Notes: generated from the sequence alone by a model not told the origin. DNA of 64,000 nt from Isoetes taiwanensis (GCA_021234155.1 JAJEKV010000061.1:1577950-1641949); one strand, 5' to 3'; counted from the stretch's first letter, positions 21,961 through 35,607 are shown. Made by a program: numbers and translations.

Positions 21961-22985
21961 GTAAGGAATATTCCTTATTGCCTTGAAAGGAATATTCTTC
22001 ATAACAATTGAAGTGTAAGGAATATTCCTTATTGCCTTGAAAGGAATGCCTTGAAAGGGATATTCCTTATATTCCTTATCATATTCAAAGGAATATTCCT
22101 TATTGCCTTGAAAGGGATATTCCTTATATTCCTTATATTCCTTATCATATTCAAAGGAATATTCCTTATTACATTGAAATGAAAGGAATATTACTACCCT
22201 CAAAGGAATATTCCTTAGTTTATTTAAGTGCACCCCGAGTGACAAGGAATATTCCTTATTACATTGAAAGGAATATTTCTTTCTAGAACTAAGGAACATT
22301 TCTTTTTACCTTGAAAGGACTTTTCCTTATTACATTCAAAGGAATATTCCTTAGTGCCTTAAAAGGAACATTCCGTAGTGCCTAGAAAGGAGTATTCCTT
22401 AGTGTTAAAAGGAATATTCCTTAGCACAAAAAGGAATATTCCTTACTACCTTCAAAGGAATATATTCCTTAGTTTTTTTAAGTGCACCCCCAATGACAAG
22501 GAATATTGCTTATTACATTGAAAGGAATATTCCTTCTAGAACTAAGGAACATTTCTTATTACCTTGAAAGGAATATTCCTTATTACCTTGAAAGGAATAT
22601 TCTGTATCACCTTGAAAGGAATATTCCTTATTACATTGAAAGGAATATTCTTTATTGCATTGAAAGGAATATTCCTTATTGCCTTGAAAGGAATATTCCT
22701 TAGCACTAGGAAGAAATATTCCTTATTACCTTCAACAAAATATTCCTTATTACACTTAAAGGATTATTCCTTTCTAGAACTAAGGAATATTCCTTGTTTC
22801 CTTGAAAGGAATATTCCTTATTATTGTGAAAGGAATATTTCTTATTGCCTTGAAAGGAATATTCCTTATTAGCTTCAAAGGAATATTCCTTAGTTTGTTT
22901 AAGTGCACCCCAAGTGACAAGGAATATCCCTTATTACATTGAAAGGAATATTCCTTTCTTGCACTAAGGAATATTCCTTTCTTTA
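21961..22985. repeat. Palindromic satellite, block 2
   Basis: Same 24-base AAGGAATATTCCTT-type unit as block 1, with a longer, more irregular run. The phrase TTTAAGTGCACCCC recurs at about 22,228, 22,480 and 22,900 and marks a higher-order period. Confidence 0.9.
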
Positions 22986-23145
22986 CCAGTTCTATCTTCA
23001 CAATAGCCTCTTGAGGCCTTCCAATGATTGGATCAAATAGGAATTGCAATCTTTCATCCTGCAATAATCTTCCCGCAAATATACTTTGTTGTTTTGGAGT
23101 CAAATTAGATACCTCATTCATTATGAGATTTACAGCAGCATTCAC
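22985..23145 (-). other. Short unrecognised coding-like fragment
   Basis: The minus strand reads NLIMNEVSNLTPKQQSIFAG, RLLQDERLQFLFDP and RPQEAIVKIE with normal amino-acid composition, unlike the satellite it adjoins. It could be an exon or gene relic. No family recognised. Confidence 0.25.
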
Positions 23146-23499
23146 CTTTTTTCTAATTGGCTACGTATCCACCCCTTAAAAGAAAAAAAATGAAGTTTAT
23201 ACGAAGTGGCCTACAGAGAATCAGAGCCATTGAAAGAGACAACTGGCAAACATCGTGGAGACCGGAAGATGAGCAAACATTTGGCTAAGTCCGAAGAAAA
23301 CGTAAGATGAAGAATGTCAAATGGGACACCATTGTGAGAAGTGGAGTGTAATTAAGAATGACGATTTGGACAACTATGGGGTACAATATTATGCGTCCAG
23401 TCGGTGGAATAATGAAAGGGGGCGGTATGTACGGCATGGTACAATAATCTCCAAGAGTATCTGCTTTAATAAAAAAAATCTTGAGGGGTGAGGGACGTG

Positions 23500-23930
23500 T
23501 GGAATGATGGCTAGGAAGTCAGCTTGGCAGAACGTTAGGCCGATGGCCTATATAAGAGTAGAGCGGGACAAAGTGGAAGGATTACTAGTGGAGCACCATG
23601 GACTTCGTCTCAATACTATGCACAACAACTATCTAGAATGGATTACCTGCCGGATGAACAATATGGACATCTGAAAACTGAAGAACTGTGGGGTTTCCAT
23701 AGATGGCTGGTTGGAGGGAGTGGCGGAGATGCCCAATCCAGATGCTGATTATCTAGATGTGGTGATAAATCTGCAGTGGCATCCCAGTCATATCCTGCGG
23801 CTCTGCGCTGTAGCCAATCCTAAATATGGATTGGAAGTATGTAGTAGGTAGGACGATAATATAGAGGAGAAATCCTCAATTTTGTATGTAATCCACTACG
23901 TTTCTTCATATAATCATGTGGCCGCAACTT
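23500..23930 (+). repeat. Possible LTR relic
   Basis: A TATA box in GGCCTATATAAGAG at about 23,546 is followed about 300 bases later by an AT-rich transcript-end-like region, next to a gypsy integrase fragment. Termini were not found. Confidence 0.3.
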
Positions 23931-23935
23931 CAGTG

Positions 23936-24385
23936 TTTGTTTCTGTTAATCAAGGATAGAAAAGAAGTGCCATCCAATTCGGCAAGTTTAAATACAACCG
24001 GGTGAACTGCTTGTTTAATTTCATAAGGTCCTAACCAATGAAGTTTGAGTTTGCCAGGGTGGTGTATGTATCTTGAATCGTAAAGTAGGACTAAATCTCC
24101 TTCCTTGTTTTAATTTTCTGATGATGCCATGATTTTTTGAGTCAGTGTACGACCAGGATGTGGAGATAAGCATCTCTGCAAATTTCATCCAGTTGTTGAA
24201 GTTGATAAACATGTTCTTTGAGAGTAGCAGGAAGATATGGTGCAGTAGCTAACTAGAATCTGAGTGTCGGTAGGATATATTCAAAAGGCATTAAGGCTTC
24301 TTGACCATAGACACGTTTGAAGGGTGTTTGACCCATAGCAACCTTATAGGTAGTGTTGTAAGCCCATAAAACTGTCGGTAATTTT
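23936..24385 (-). pseudogene. Ty3/gypsy integrase C-terminal fragment, minus strand
   Basis: Reading the minus strand gives WAYNTTYKVAMGQTPFKRVY, GQEALMPFEYILPTLRF, VYQLQQLDEICRDAYLHIL and LAELDG-like tails. These align with WAYNCCFKIATGHTPFKLVY, GQEALMPFEYVLPTLRF and YQLEQLDELRRDAYIRVL of the integrase at 3-989. It is the same lineage, inserted independently in the opposite direction, with in-frame stops and shifts. Confidence 0.85.
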
Positions 24386-24930
24386 TCATGTCAATCTTTT
24401 CTGAAGGCGTCACAGGACCCTGCTTCGAGCAGGTTCAAAGAAATCCAAGATCTGTCGGGGGAAACTTATCAAGCTGTGAAGTGTCCTACGGGCGACCGTG
24501 TAGAAATCTAAGTGTTTCATCATTTGAGCAATATAGAGGCTTTGGAATGGCAGTTAGACTTCGGCATATCGTCCAGAATGGCTGGACCAAGTTACACAAT
24601 CAATTTTGCCAAAGAAAGAAACATGCATGGCAGTATTCTGGAGCCACGTCCTAGGCCAATTGACTACGAGTGTGTTGAATATAAGCTATTTTGATGTTTC
24701 TTAGAGAGTGGATGGTCTTCTATCCCAGCTTATCCATTGGAAGAACCAATTCACAGTTCCGGAGTGCGAGAGTTGCTGGTCAATTGCCAAGGGCCCTTCA
24801 AGAGAGGACTTTTGGGGCGAGTTGCTTCCAAGGGAGGGGTGTGGTTACGGGTGGTTCTTCTAGCATCAACACTCTCCCTCTATGTGATGATATACGGTAC
24901 AAGGTCCTAGTTGAAACTGACTACGATATG
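24386..24930. other. No supported gene
   Basis: Frames of 60-90 codons overlap on the plus strand, but none has recognisable motifs or agreement between frames. Confidence 0.4.
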
Positions 24931-24931
24931 G

Positions 24932-25312
24932 CCTCCAAAACGTAAACCTTATGTGTTGCTAGGTTCTTGAAAGGTTTACGTTATGGAGGTCAAGTTTTGG
25001 TTGTTTGCACTTGGGACATGGTCCAAAGTTGTAATTGAAAGCTGAAGTAATAGAAACTGATGGAATGGGGTTTGCAGCTATCCTTTTCCCGATGTGGCAA
25101 TTAGAAGGCAAGAGCACCTTTTGCAGTAACAAGATTGTTTGGGATCATTCGGGATGGCCGATAGATCCAAACTTTGTTATTTCTGTTGCCATGGATCTAC
25201 ATGCATGTGTAAAGATGGTGTACCAAGTTATCCATGAAAACTACCATGCTTTAGCCTCCGAAATGTAAACCCTGTGTTTTGCTAGGTTATTGAAGGGTTT
25301 ACGTTATGGAGG
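24932..25312. repeat. Duplicated unit with a conserved 19-base-pair hairpin
   Basis: Two tandem units about 323 bases apart each contain an inverted repeat: arms 24,932-24,950 / 24,971-24,989 and 25,255-25,273 / 25,294-25,312, each with a 20-base loop holding TTGCTAGGTT. Both keep the same single A-A mismatch. Downstream of each hairpin the shared text GGCAATTAGAAG continues to about 25,440. Confidence 0.75.
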
Positions 25313-25727
25313 AAGAGTTTTGGTCGTTTGCACTTGGGACCTGATCGAGAAGTTGCAGTTGAAGACGGAAGCAATAGAAATTGAAAGATAGGGGCTTGGA
25401 TCTATCCTCCTCCCACTGTGGCAATTAGAAGTCAAGAGCTAACTATATACAAATTATCTTTAAAGTGCCCAAAAGCGTTGCAATTATTGACCTTGCTATA
25501 AAGTCTAATGCATCTTGTAAAATTTTATCATATGACTTGTCTTCTTCGGCCATGCCCACTGAATCATTTTGCGACGATTTTCGAAATTACTACCACAGAA
25601 AAGTTGTAGGAACATGTGAGGGAAAACTTGGCATGATTTTGGAACTGAGATGATGGAGAAAACCGAGTCCAAAATGGATCCAAAATTCTGTCAGTGATCT
25701 GTCACAGGAAGACAACAAGTGGGTTCC

Positions 25728-27290
25728 AACATGTCACATGGGCTCCAGCATGCCAAGATGGCTCCAACATGCCACCTTGGCTCCAACATGCCACCTTGGC
25801 TCCAACATGCGAAGTTGGCTCAAAGATGCCACATGGACTCCAACATGCCAAGCTGGCTCAAACATGCCATCTAGGCTCCGACATACCAAGGTGGGTCGAA
25901 ATTTTCAATTCAAACATTAATGGCCTAAAAATGCTTCTAACGAAATATTTTTTAATGGTTTAATTGATTTCATGTATTATTTTTTATGGTTCAAATGTTG
26001 TGTCCCTAGGATCTACCATGCCACCTGGTTGGCTCCAATGTGCCACGTGGGCTCTAACATGCTATGCGGGATCCAACATGCCAAGATGGCTCAAACATGT
26101 CATGTGGGCTCCAACATGCTAAGGTGGCCCACACATGCCACGTGGGCTCCAACATGCCACTTAGGCTCCAATTTGCCAAGGTGGCTCAAACATGCCACCT
26201 AGGCTCCAACGTGCTTTAATGTGGCATGACACATACCACATGGGAACTAACATGCCATGTGGGCTCGAACATGCCACGCTGCGTGTCAAGGCGGCCCAAA
26301 TATGCCATGTGGGCTCCACAATGCCACCTAGGCTCCAACATGCTAAAGTGACTCAGAGATGCCAAGGTGGTTCAAACATGCCATCTAGGCCTCAAAATGC
26401 CACACGGGATCCAACATGAAGTGGCCCAAACATGCCGCGTGAGCTCCAACGTGCCACCTAGGCTCTAACATGCCAAGGTGGCTCAGACATGCCAAGATGG
26501 CTCAAACACACCACATAGGCTCCAACATGCCAAAGTGGCTCCAACATTCCCATTCAAACATTAATGGCCTAAAAATGCCATTTGTAATGAAATATTTTTT
26601 AATGGTTTATATATGTTAGTTTTTATGGTTCAAATGTTGTGCCTCTAGAATCCACCATGCCACTTGGTTGGTTCCAACATGCCATGCAGGCTCTAACATG
26701 CCACGTGGGCTCCAACATGCCAACCAAGCTCCAACATGCCAAGGTGGCTCAAACATGCCACGTGGGCTCCACCATGCCACCTAGGCTCCAACATGTCAAG
26801 GCGGCTCTAACATGCCATGTGGTCTCTAACATGCCATGTGGTCTCGAATATGCCACCTAGGCTCTAACATACCAAGGTGGCTCAAACATGCTAAGGTGGC
26901 TCAAACATGCCACCTAGGCTCCAACATGCCAAGGTGCCTCTGACATTCCAAATTCAAATATTAATGGCCTAAAAATGCCATTTCTAACAAAATATTTCTA
27001 AATGGTTTAATTGATTTCATATGTTATTTTTATGGTTCAAATGTTGTGCCCCTAGGATCCATCATGCCACCCAGTTGGCTTCAACATGCCACGTGGGCTC
27101 TAACATGCCATGCAGGCTCTAACATGCCAAGGTGGCTCAAACATGCCATGTGGGCTACAACGTGCTAAGGTGGCTCACACATGCTACGTGGGCTCCAACA
27201 TGCCACTTAGGCTCCAACTTGCCAAGGTGGCTCAAACATGCCACCTAGGCTCCAACATTCTTTAATGTGGCATGACGTGGCTCCAACATG
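25728..27290. repeat. Minisatellite of 17-18 base units with AT-rich spacers
   Basis: Units vary around CCAAGGTGGCTCAAACATG and CCACCTAGGCTCCAACATG. Blocks at about 25,728-25,890, 26,010-26,545, 26,650-26,945 and 27,060-27,290 are separated by near-identical AT-rich spacers that contain ATTAATGGCCTAAAAATG and TATGGTTCAAATGTTGTG. Apparent proteins rich in Cys-His-Val-Gly-Ser-Asn are the repeat read in frame. Confidence 0.9.
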
Positions 27291-27460
27291 TCATGCATGC
27301 GTGCGTGCATGCGTGCATGCGTGCGTGCGTACGTAAATACGTAAATGCGTACGTGCATGCGCACGCACCTTTTGCCGCACGCACGTTTGCTGCTGCTGCT
27401 GCGCACGCCACTTTTGCTGCTGCTGCTGCTGCCGGGGCTCAGTTAGGGGTTCCTCCCGAA
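27291..27460. repeat. Alternating purine-pyrimidine run (TGCATGCGTGCG) and GCT repeats
   Basis: GCATGCGTGCGTGCATGCG at about 27,293 leads into TACGTAAATACG variants and then two short (GCT)n tracts at 27,390-27,432. Confidence 0.85.
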
Positions 27461-27639
27461 TTTCGATCGAAGTTGTTTAAAATCCGGTTTCTTTAATAGA
27501 TGCGCGGCAAAATTTCCTAAAAATTTAGTAAAATCCTTGTTAAATCCAGGTAAATTAGAGGATATTTTTTCAAAAATCCGGTAAAGTACCAACAAAGCCG
27601 CGGCATTTTTCGGTTTAAGCAAAATCTATCCCGGAGGCA

Positions 27640-27850
27640 CGTGCACCTTTCGCTCGCTTCACAATGCGTCTGCCTCGCTCGCCGCTGCTCGCTCCTCAAT
27701 GCATGCGCTCGCTCGCTCGCTGCGCTCGCTGCACTGCTCGCGCTGCGCTTGCGGGCTGCCTGCCTCGCCGCTCCCTCGCCCCCGCGCTTCTGTATGCCTC
27801 GTAAATGCGTGCGCTCGCTCGCCTGCGCTCGCCGTACGTACGTGCGTACT
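27640..27850. repeat. GCTC/GCGC low-complexity tract
   Basis: Runs of CGCTCGCT and CTGCGCTCGC with internal inversions. Several long frames cross it on both strands, the mark of biased composition rather than genes. Confidence 0.8.
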
Positions 27851-28036
27851 AAACCTAATAACAAAGACAATAAAACACAAACAAAATATAAAGTTTGAAT
27901 TCCCAATCTCCACCAATCCCTCTCGAAACATTATGCTCGTCAAGCAAAGATCGAGAACAAATACAATAGAGAATGATGCAAACTAGTCCTCTGCCTACAA
28001 AATGGAGGCACTCTATAGTTCTCTATGGATTTGGAT

Positions 28037-28146
28037 TTGATCAACCTCAAGACAAATTGGCCAACTTATTATATTATAAATGTCAACTTCATTGCTATGG
28101 AGACAAATTGGTTGACTTATTATATTATATCTGTCAACTTCATTGC
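28037..28146. repeat. Short tandem duplication (about 53 bases)
   Basis: GACAAATTGGCCAACTTATT...CAACTTCATTGCT is followed at once by a second copy with few changes. Confidence 0.75.
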
Positions 28147-28642
28147 TTCATAAAATAGAATTGTACTTATGCCTAGCAATGTCAGGGCAATGGTACATAG
28201 CCAACAAATTAATAGACATGGAGCTAGTATATGCTAGATACGTGTATGAAAGGTTCATGTAGAAAGGTCATCCAAGAATTTGGGAATCTAATTTAAAGGG
28301 GTGACAACTACAACTTACCAATGAGATGGAGATATGGAACAATTATTAAAGGGTGCCAACCATATAGATTGAGAGATGGGCCAGCATAAGCAAAGAATTG
28401 ACATACATCGACAAAAATACACCCATACGTTGGTGGTCCAGGCTTCCATGATGAAAGCATCTTCGGCTTCATACAGAACAAACTGAAAGAACAACGTCTC
28501 ACTTGGACTTGAAGGAGACATTCTATAGAATATGGTAAAAAAATGACTTGGAGGATGCTGGAAAGACATTTAATAAAAAAAAAGGGATTTTGGTTTTAAA
28601 GATTTTGATGATAGTTGTTCAACTAAAGTGCAAACACTCGAC

Positions 28643-28878
28643 ATTCTAGAATGGGACTCGCAAGAAACCAACAAACCGCCCTTATTCTCTTTGAATTGTT
28701 TCCAGGCAGGGGAGGGGCTTCTTTCTGCCTGGTTTAGCCAATTTGGCGTTTCTTTCATGCTATCCTTTTCCGGCCTTCGGCCTTCGTCCTGTGACCTTCG
28801 TCCTCGATCCTAGTTTGTAAGGAAGTTCTCACGGTAGTCGGGCGGTTTGTTGGTTTCTTGCGAGTCCCATTCTAGAAT
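28643..28878. mobile_element. 236-bp element with perfect 39-base terminal inverted repeats
   Basis: Arms at 28643-28681 and 28840-28878 match exactly in inverse orientation (outer ATTCTAGAATGGGAC, inner AACAAACCGCCC). The outer dodecamer is itself a palindrome. No target duplication was found and nothing is coded. It shares its outermost bases with the element that follows. Confidence 0.75.
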
Positions 28879-29596
28879 CGCATCGATCAGGAACATCGGA
28901 TCGCCATTCTAGAATGGGACGAGCATGCGTGTTGCATGCATCTTGCGGTGGCGCATGCGGATTTTGGGTTGGGAGTTAAGCTATTTGGTAGCGTTTGGCA
29001 TCCACGTCTCATCGGCTTCCTCTTCTCTCGGCCCGATACCTTATTCTCTTTGAACCCTCCCTCCCCCCCTCCCCTCTTTGTTTATTGTATTGTGCTCAAT
29101 TTTACGTTTTATCATGTTTATCCACCCATTTGGGTGATGCTTTTTCCACCGGGGGTGATGCTATTCTCTGTTTGTTTGTGTTGTCTCGTTTGTTGTGTTG
29201 GTGATGTGCAGGTACAGGTTGGTGAGCGGCATCTGTTTCGACTTCTCCATGCAGGGGTTTTTGGGAGCGATGTCTATGTCTTACGTTTGTCTAAGCCCCT
29301 TGCCGAAGGCTTATCACTAGGGTTTTTCCTCGAAAACCCAAAAGGGCGGGGTTTTTTAATCCCGGTGATAAGCTTTCGGCAGGTACATCAGCCACTCATC
29401 TATTAGCATTGTATTTTTTGGGGTCCAAGTGATATAATTGGATTTTCCCTTTATTTTTCGTGGGTAGTTCGCATGTGTGCGGCTACCCACTGTCCACCAT
29501 TGTAGAAAATCTGCTGAGATGAATGAGAAGCCTATCTATCACGTGCATGCTCGTCCCATTCTAGAATGGCGATCCAATGTCTCGGATCGATGCGAT
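28877..29596. mobile_element. 720-bp element with long terminal inverted repeats
   Basis: A perfect 31-base inverted pair lies at 28898-28928 and 29545-29575 (core GCCATTCTAGAATGGGACGA). It extends outward with mismatches to ATCGCATCGATC / GATCGATGCGAT. Inside, 29,290-29,385 holds a second hairpin (GCCGAAGGCTTATCAC against GTGATAAGCTTTCGGC). Long terminal repeats would suit a Mutator- or foldback-type element, but no target duplication is visible. A 156-codon frame at 28,936 has no recognised domain. Confidence 0.65.
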
Positions 29597-29599
29597 TTA

Positions 29600-30186
29600 C
29601 GTGAAGGAATTAAACTAAAATATACATTAAAAATACATACCTTGCCAAATGATTGAGAAGCACATTGAAAATTAAAAAAACGAATATCGAAATACCGTGC
29701 GCATTATAGATATGCATTAAAATATCTAGTTGAATACACCAATAAATTATAGCAAAACTATATTAAAAAGTGTACAAAAATACAAAAGTGAACACTCTGT
29801 TATCATGTTAGATATTAATGCAAAAGGAGGAGTTTAAAAGTAATATATAAGAATGTAGCTTATAATGATAACAAAATTTCTACATACTTAGGAATATTTT
29901 ACATCACAAATGTTTGAGAGAAAATTTCACCTTTTTATGGGGCACACACCATCAAGTCCATCCATGTAGAAACTGTAGAGAATCAACCTGAATTATGCCA
30001 AATAATTGCTCAGGCTGGTCTAACATTCTTTCATGAAATGGATATGGAACCAACTCTTTGGCATGGGCCCATGACAACAACTGAAATACATTAGAAAATT
30101 TCATAGACGTTAGTGGTCGGGAGGTCTTTCATTGAACTTGGAACTCTTAAATATAGTGCTATACAATAGAAACTCAAGTTGCAAAA
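29600..30186. other. Upstream region of the OPR-type gene
   Basis: AT-rich, no gene seen. No clear TATA box could be assigned. Confidence 0.4.
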
Positions 30187-31721
<1,535 letters not shown>

Positions 31722-32042
31722 ATTCGTTAATTACCACTAGCTCAATATTGCTTGCGTAAATCCAATGGAAGTCAAGGGGTTTGTAATAACCAAGCTCAAT
31801 TTCAACGCATGTTGAATTACAAGTAAATAAATTATATTAATAGACTTTATTTCAACCCTAGAACCTCAACTTTTTGCAACTCAAAATTAAGTCTCATCAT
31901 TTTCCAACGCCAAAACTTGTGTTTTCTCAGCATCATACCCACTTATAAATTCTCAATATATATCTAATTGTGCCTTTATCAACTTTCAAAATTAACAAAT
32001 GTTTGAGAACATGGGTTTTGTTTGAGCATTTCTTCCTCAAAT
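31722..32042. other. 3' flank of the OPR-type gene
   Basis: AT-rich sequence of about 320 bases with no gene, ending at the LINE insertion. Confidence 0.5.
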
Positions 32043-35000
32043 AGGCCTTTTGTAAGGAATTTAGAGAATTCTACTCCACCTTGAACAAAGTGGAGAGAAC
32101 ATCATCCACACAACTTTTTCTGGAAAAGATGAGAACAGTAAAAGGTTGGGTGAAGAAATGGGGAAAAAACTGGTATGAGCAAAGGAGAAAGGAAAAGCAG
32201 GAAGTTTATAGCAGGATTAAAGAAGTAAGGGAGATGCTGTTCAAAGATAAAGGTAACAGAGAGCTTCAAACCCAAGAGGAAGACTTGGAGAGGAAGGTTA
32301 AAATAATAGAAGAAAATGAGGCCAGATCTTTGACAATCAAAAGCAGGTGCAAATACATAAATGAGATGGACAAGAGTAGCTCTGCTTTCTTCTTCAGGGC
32401 AGCCAAAAATAGACTGCTAAATAATGGGATTGTCAAGGTTAACACTCCCAATGGGAAAATCTTGGACAATCAGAAGGATTTGGAGAATTATTTCAGAGAT
32501 GCTTATGAAGATCTTTTTGCTGAAAAGAAGATAGATAGTGGGAAGCTGGATCAATCCTTTGGTGCTATTCCCAGGAAGGAGAATCAGATCAATGAAAAAG
32601 AGATTCTTGAAATGCCACAGGAAAGGGAAATCCAAGACACTCTGAAATCCATGGAGGCTGGAAAAAGCCCGGGCCCGGATGGTTTCCAGCCAGAGTTTTA
32701 TGTGGAATTTTGGAAATCAATGAAAGATGACTTGATAAACTTTTTCCAAGGGGTTTGGAAGGCAAACTTTATAAACCCAGCTATAAATGCAGGTCAGATT
32801 GCACTCATTCCTAAGATTGATAATCCTGCTGTTCTTGGAGATTGGAGACCAATCACACTGACAAATACCACTTATAAGACTATGGCCAAGATCCTTGCCA
32901 ACAGACTCAAACCAATTCTCCAAGATACAATTAGCCCATGCCAATCAGCCTTTCGTCCCACCAGGAATATTTTGGACAATTTCATTGGAGCTAGTGAAGG
33001 GCTTCATTGGAATAGACTCTCTGGTCAAAATTGTATGATGCTGAAGCTAGATTTTAAGAGAGCCTATGACACAATAAATTGGGAGTTTCTAAAAAGGGCC
33101 ATGAACCACTTGGGGCTATCTGATGTGGAAAATGAATGCCACTGCATCTTCAGCTTTGATTATTAATGGTACTCCTACAAAGATGTTTGAGTGCAGAAGA
33201 GGTGTCAGGCAGGGATGTCCTCTGGCACCCTATCTATTCTTGATAGTGGCAGAGATGGTTACAAAGCTAGCCCATCATTTGCAAAGTGTTGGGAAAATTC
33301 ATGCTCTCAACATCCCAAACTCAAATGAACCTTTTGTCATCATGCAATATGCTGATGACACCTTTGTTTTCTTGAAAGAAGATGATCACAGCCTAAAAAA
33401 TTTCTTGGAGGCTTTAGACTCCTTTGGGGAGGTGTCAGGGGTTATGCTCAACAATTATAAATGCTCTATTATTAATGAGACTAATCAAACAGAGGTTATG
33501 GGAATAAAGGTTGTAGGGAAGAAGATGGCAACCAAATTACTTGGTCTACCCCTGGCCTTAAACAACACACTACATGGCCTTTGGGAACCCTTGGTCAACA
33601 GAATTAAGAAGAAGCTCATGCTCTACCCAACTTCTCTCTCACTTGCTGGTAGGGTGGAAATTGCCAACTCTGTCATAGCAAGTTCTCACGTCTACTTTTC
33701 CTCTGCAATAGTAGCAGACAAAGCCTCTTATAACAGCATAGAGAGTGCTATTAGGAGATTCATTTGGCAGGGTCCACACAAAGTGGCTTGGGCTGATTTG
33801 ACAAAGCCAAGAACAGAAGGTGGACTTGGATGCAAGGATCTGTTTATCCAAGCACAAGCTCTGGCAGGGAAGATGGTTTGGAGAGAAATTCACAGCCATA
33901 ATCCTTCACTTGCACTAAAACTGATTCACTACTGCGTGGATAAATCACATCCAGTTGGTAGTCACACTTTAAAACACCTTCTACCTGATTCTGCTTTCTT
34001 CCAAATGACCCCTAATGCTGAAACTTCTCCTCTTATGAGAAGGATAATTCAGGCATGGAACCAAGCACTACTATGTTTCAGACTCCTGTGATAGATGCTC
34101 GATGCAGAGAGATAAATTTCTTTTGGCATCCTGATTTTGGTTTCAATCAAAAGCAAAATGATTGTCTGGCACTTACTCATCCTCAGAAATACATGCAGTG
34201 GTTCAATGCTGGTCTGCAAACAATAGGAGATATTTTTGATGATGAAGGCTGGATCTCATTGGATACAGTGAAACTAAAAACTAAGGGTTCAGCTTTGGAT
34301 GAGAAGATATATCATAGAGTTGACAGGCATTGTGCAGGAATTTGGGGAGTTAGCAAACAACTCCAGCAGATGGACACTTAGAAACAAAGAAGGATACTCG
34401 GTCAGTGGCATATACAGGGCATTACTGGATCACCAGGATTCCAAGGCCAGCAGACTATGGGGATGTGAGGAGAAAACATTAGCCAAAGTATGTTAAAGCC
34501 ACTGGAAAAGTTATACTGCCAGGAAAATTAAACTCTTTACCTGGTTGGTTCTTCATCAAAGCCTGCATACAAATGCAATCAGGAGTAAATATGACAGATC
34601 AGTTAGTGAGACTTGTCCTTTGGGATGTGGCCAGAAAGAAAGTTCAAATCATGTTTTTCAATGTTCTTGGCTGGAGGACTTTTGTGTTTGGACTTCACAA
34701 TTAAATCAAGGATGCCCAGGGAATATGCTGGACTTTCTACATCATAGTAACAAATTGATTCAAACTACAAGAAGTCTATCGATTTGGGTTATTTGGAAAC
34801 ATAGAAATGAGGTTGCCATTAATGGCAAAAATCCCAATCTCATCTCCCTTAAAAATGCCTTCCTCGACATCTTGGCAATCACTGCCATGGCTCATAAATT
34901 ACAAAAGGGGAAAAAATATGACAGGGATTGGGATAAAGTTGGGAGATTTAATGGTGCTTTTCAATTTTTTTCTACTGTACTAACTGAGTTTGATGGTATT

Positions 35001-35607
35001 CTCCACAGCTCACCAGAGGAGACTTCTCAGGATGGGAGCACCAGTGAAGTTGCTTGAAGATGAAGAGGATTCTGATGATGAATCCGGGATGTCGTGTTCG
35101 GGTTAGGTGATACCTTGATTGAACCGAAAACAGGGAGGTGATCCATGCCAAAGCCATAAGGAAAATGCTAAACAAGCACGAGGTATGGAGACACAATGGA
35201 CTGAAACAGGTTTTTCTCAATCTTTTTCACAAATGGCAGCAGAAATGCGAAGCCCATGTTATGCTTCTCATGGACTATACCAAATTCAGTGCTCGGAGGC
35301 TGGATAAGATGCTGAGGATCTTTGGTAATTCAAAGGTTGAGGACCTTACTATTCAAGATCTAGTAGATGTTTCCTAAGACTGCTTTCACTTCGATATCTA
35401 CTTGATCTATATCATGGTCATCAATTTTGTGGACCAAAACTATGACTGATCACTACATGATCAGATAAATTATATGGCTGAATGTTGTTTATCAAGATTT
35501 GTAGGTACTGGTTTTTCGTCTAAATCGGGGAGATCCCCTTGATTTCAGGCCCGAGAATACCTATTTTTGTAATATGCTTTTTCTTAAATGAAATATAAAA
35601 ACCCCTT

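Noticed and set aside
20822-22985. CRISPR-like appearance of regular palindromic repeats
   Set aside because: Spacers are themselves repetitive (TTACCTTGA-like) and the setting is a plant nuclear genome; no cas genes.
20759-23145. ORFs with KEYSFQGNKEYS-type repeats
   Set aside because: They are direct translations of the palindromic satellite and occur on both strands, as expected for a symmetrical repeat.
25694-26860. ORFs with repeated CHVGSNMP-like peptides
   Set aside because: The 17-18 base minisatellite stays open by its composition; frames change between blocks and no start context or conservation exists.
27517-27986. Several long frames on both strands over the GCTC tract
   Set aside because: GC-biased simple sequence lacks stops in most frames; products are Ala/Arg/Ser low-complexity.
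28936-29406. 156-codon ORF inside the 720-bp inverted-repeat element
   Set aside because: No recognisable domain, low-complexity Pro/Phe/Leu composition, overlaps the terminal repeat.
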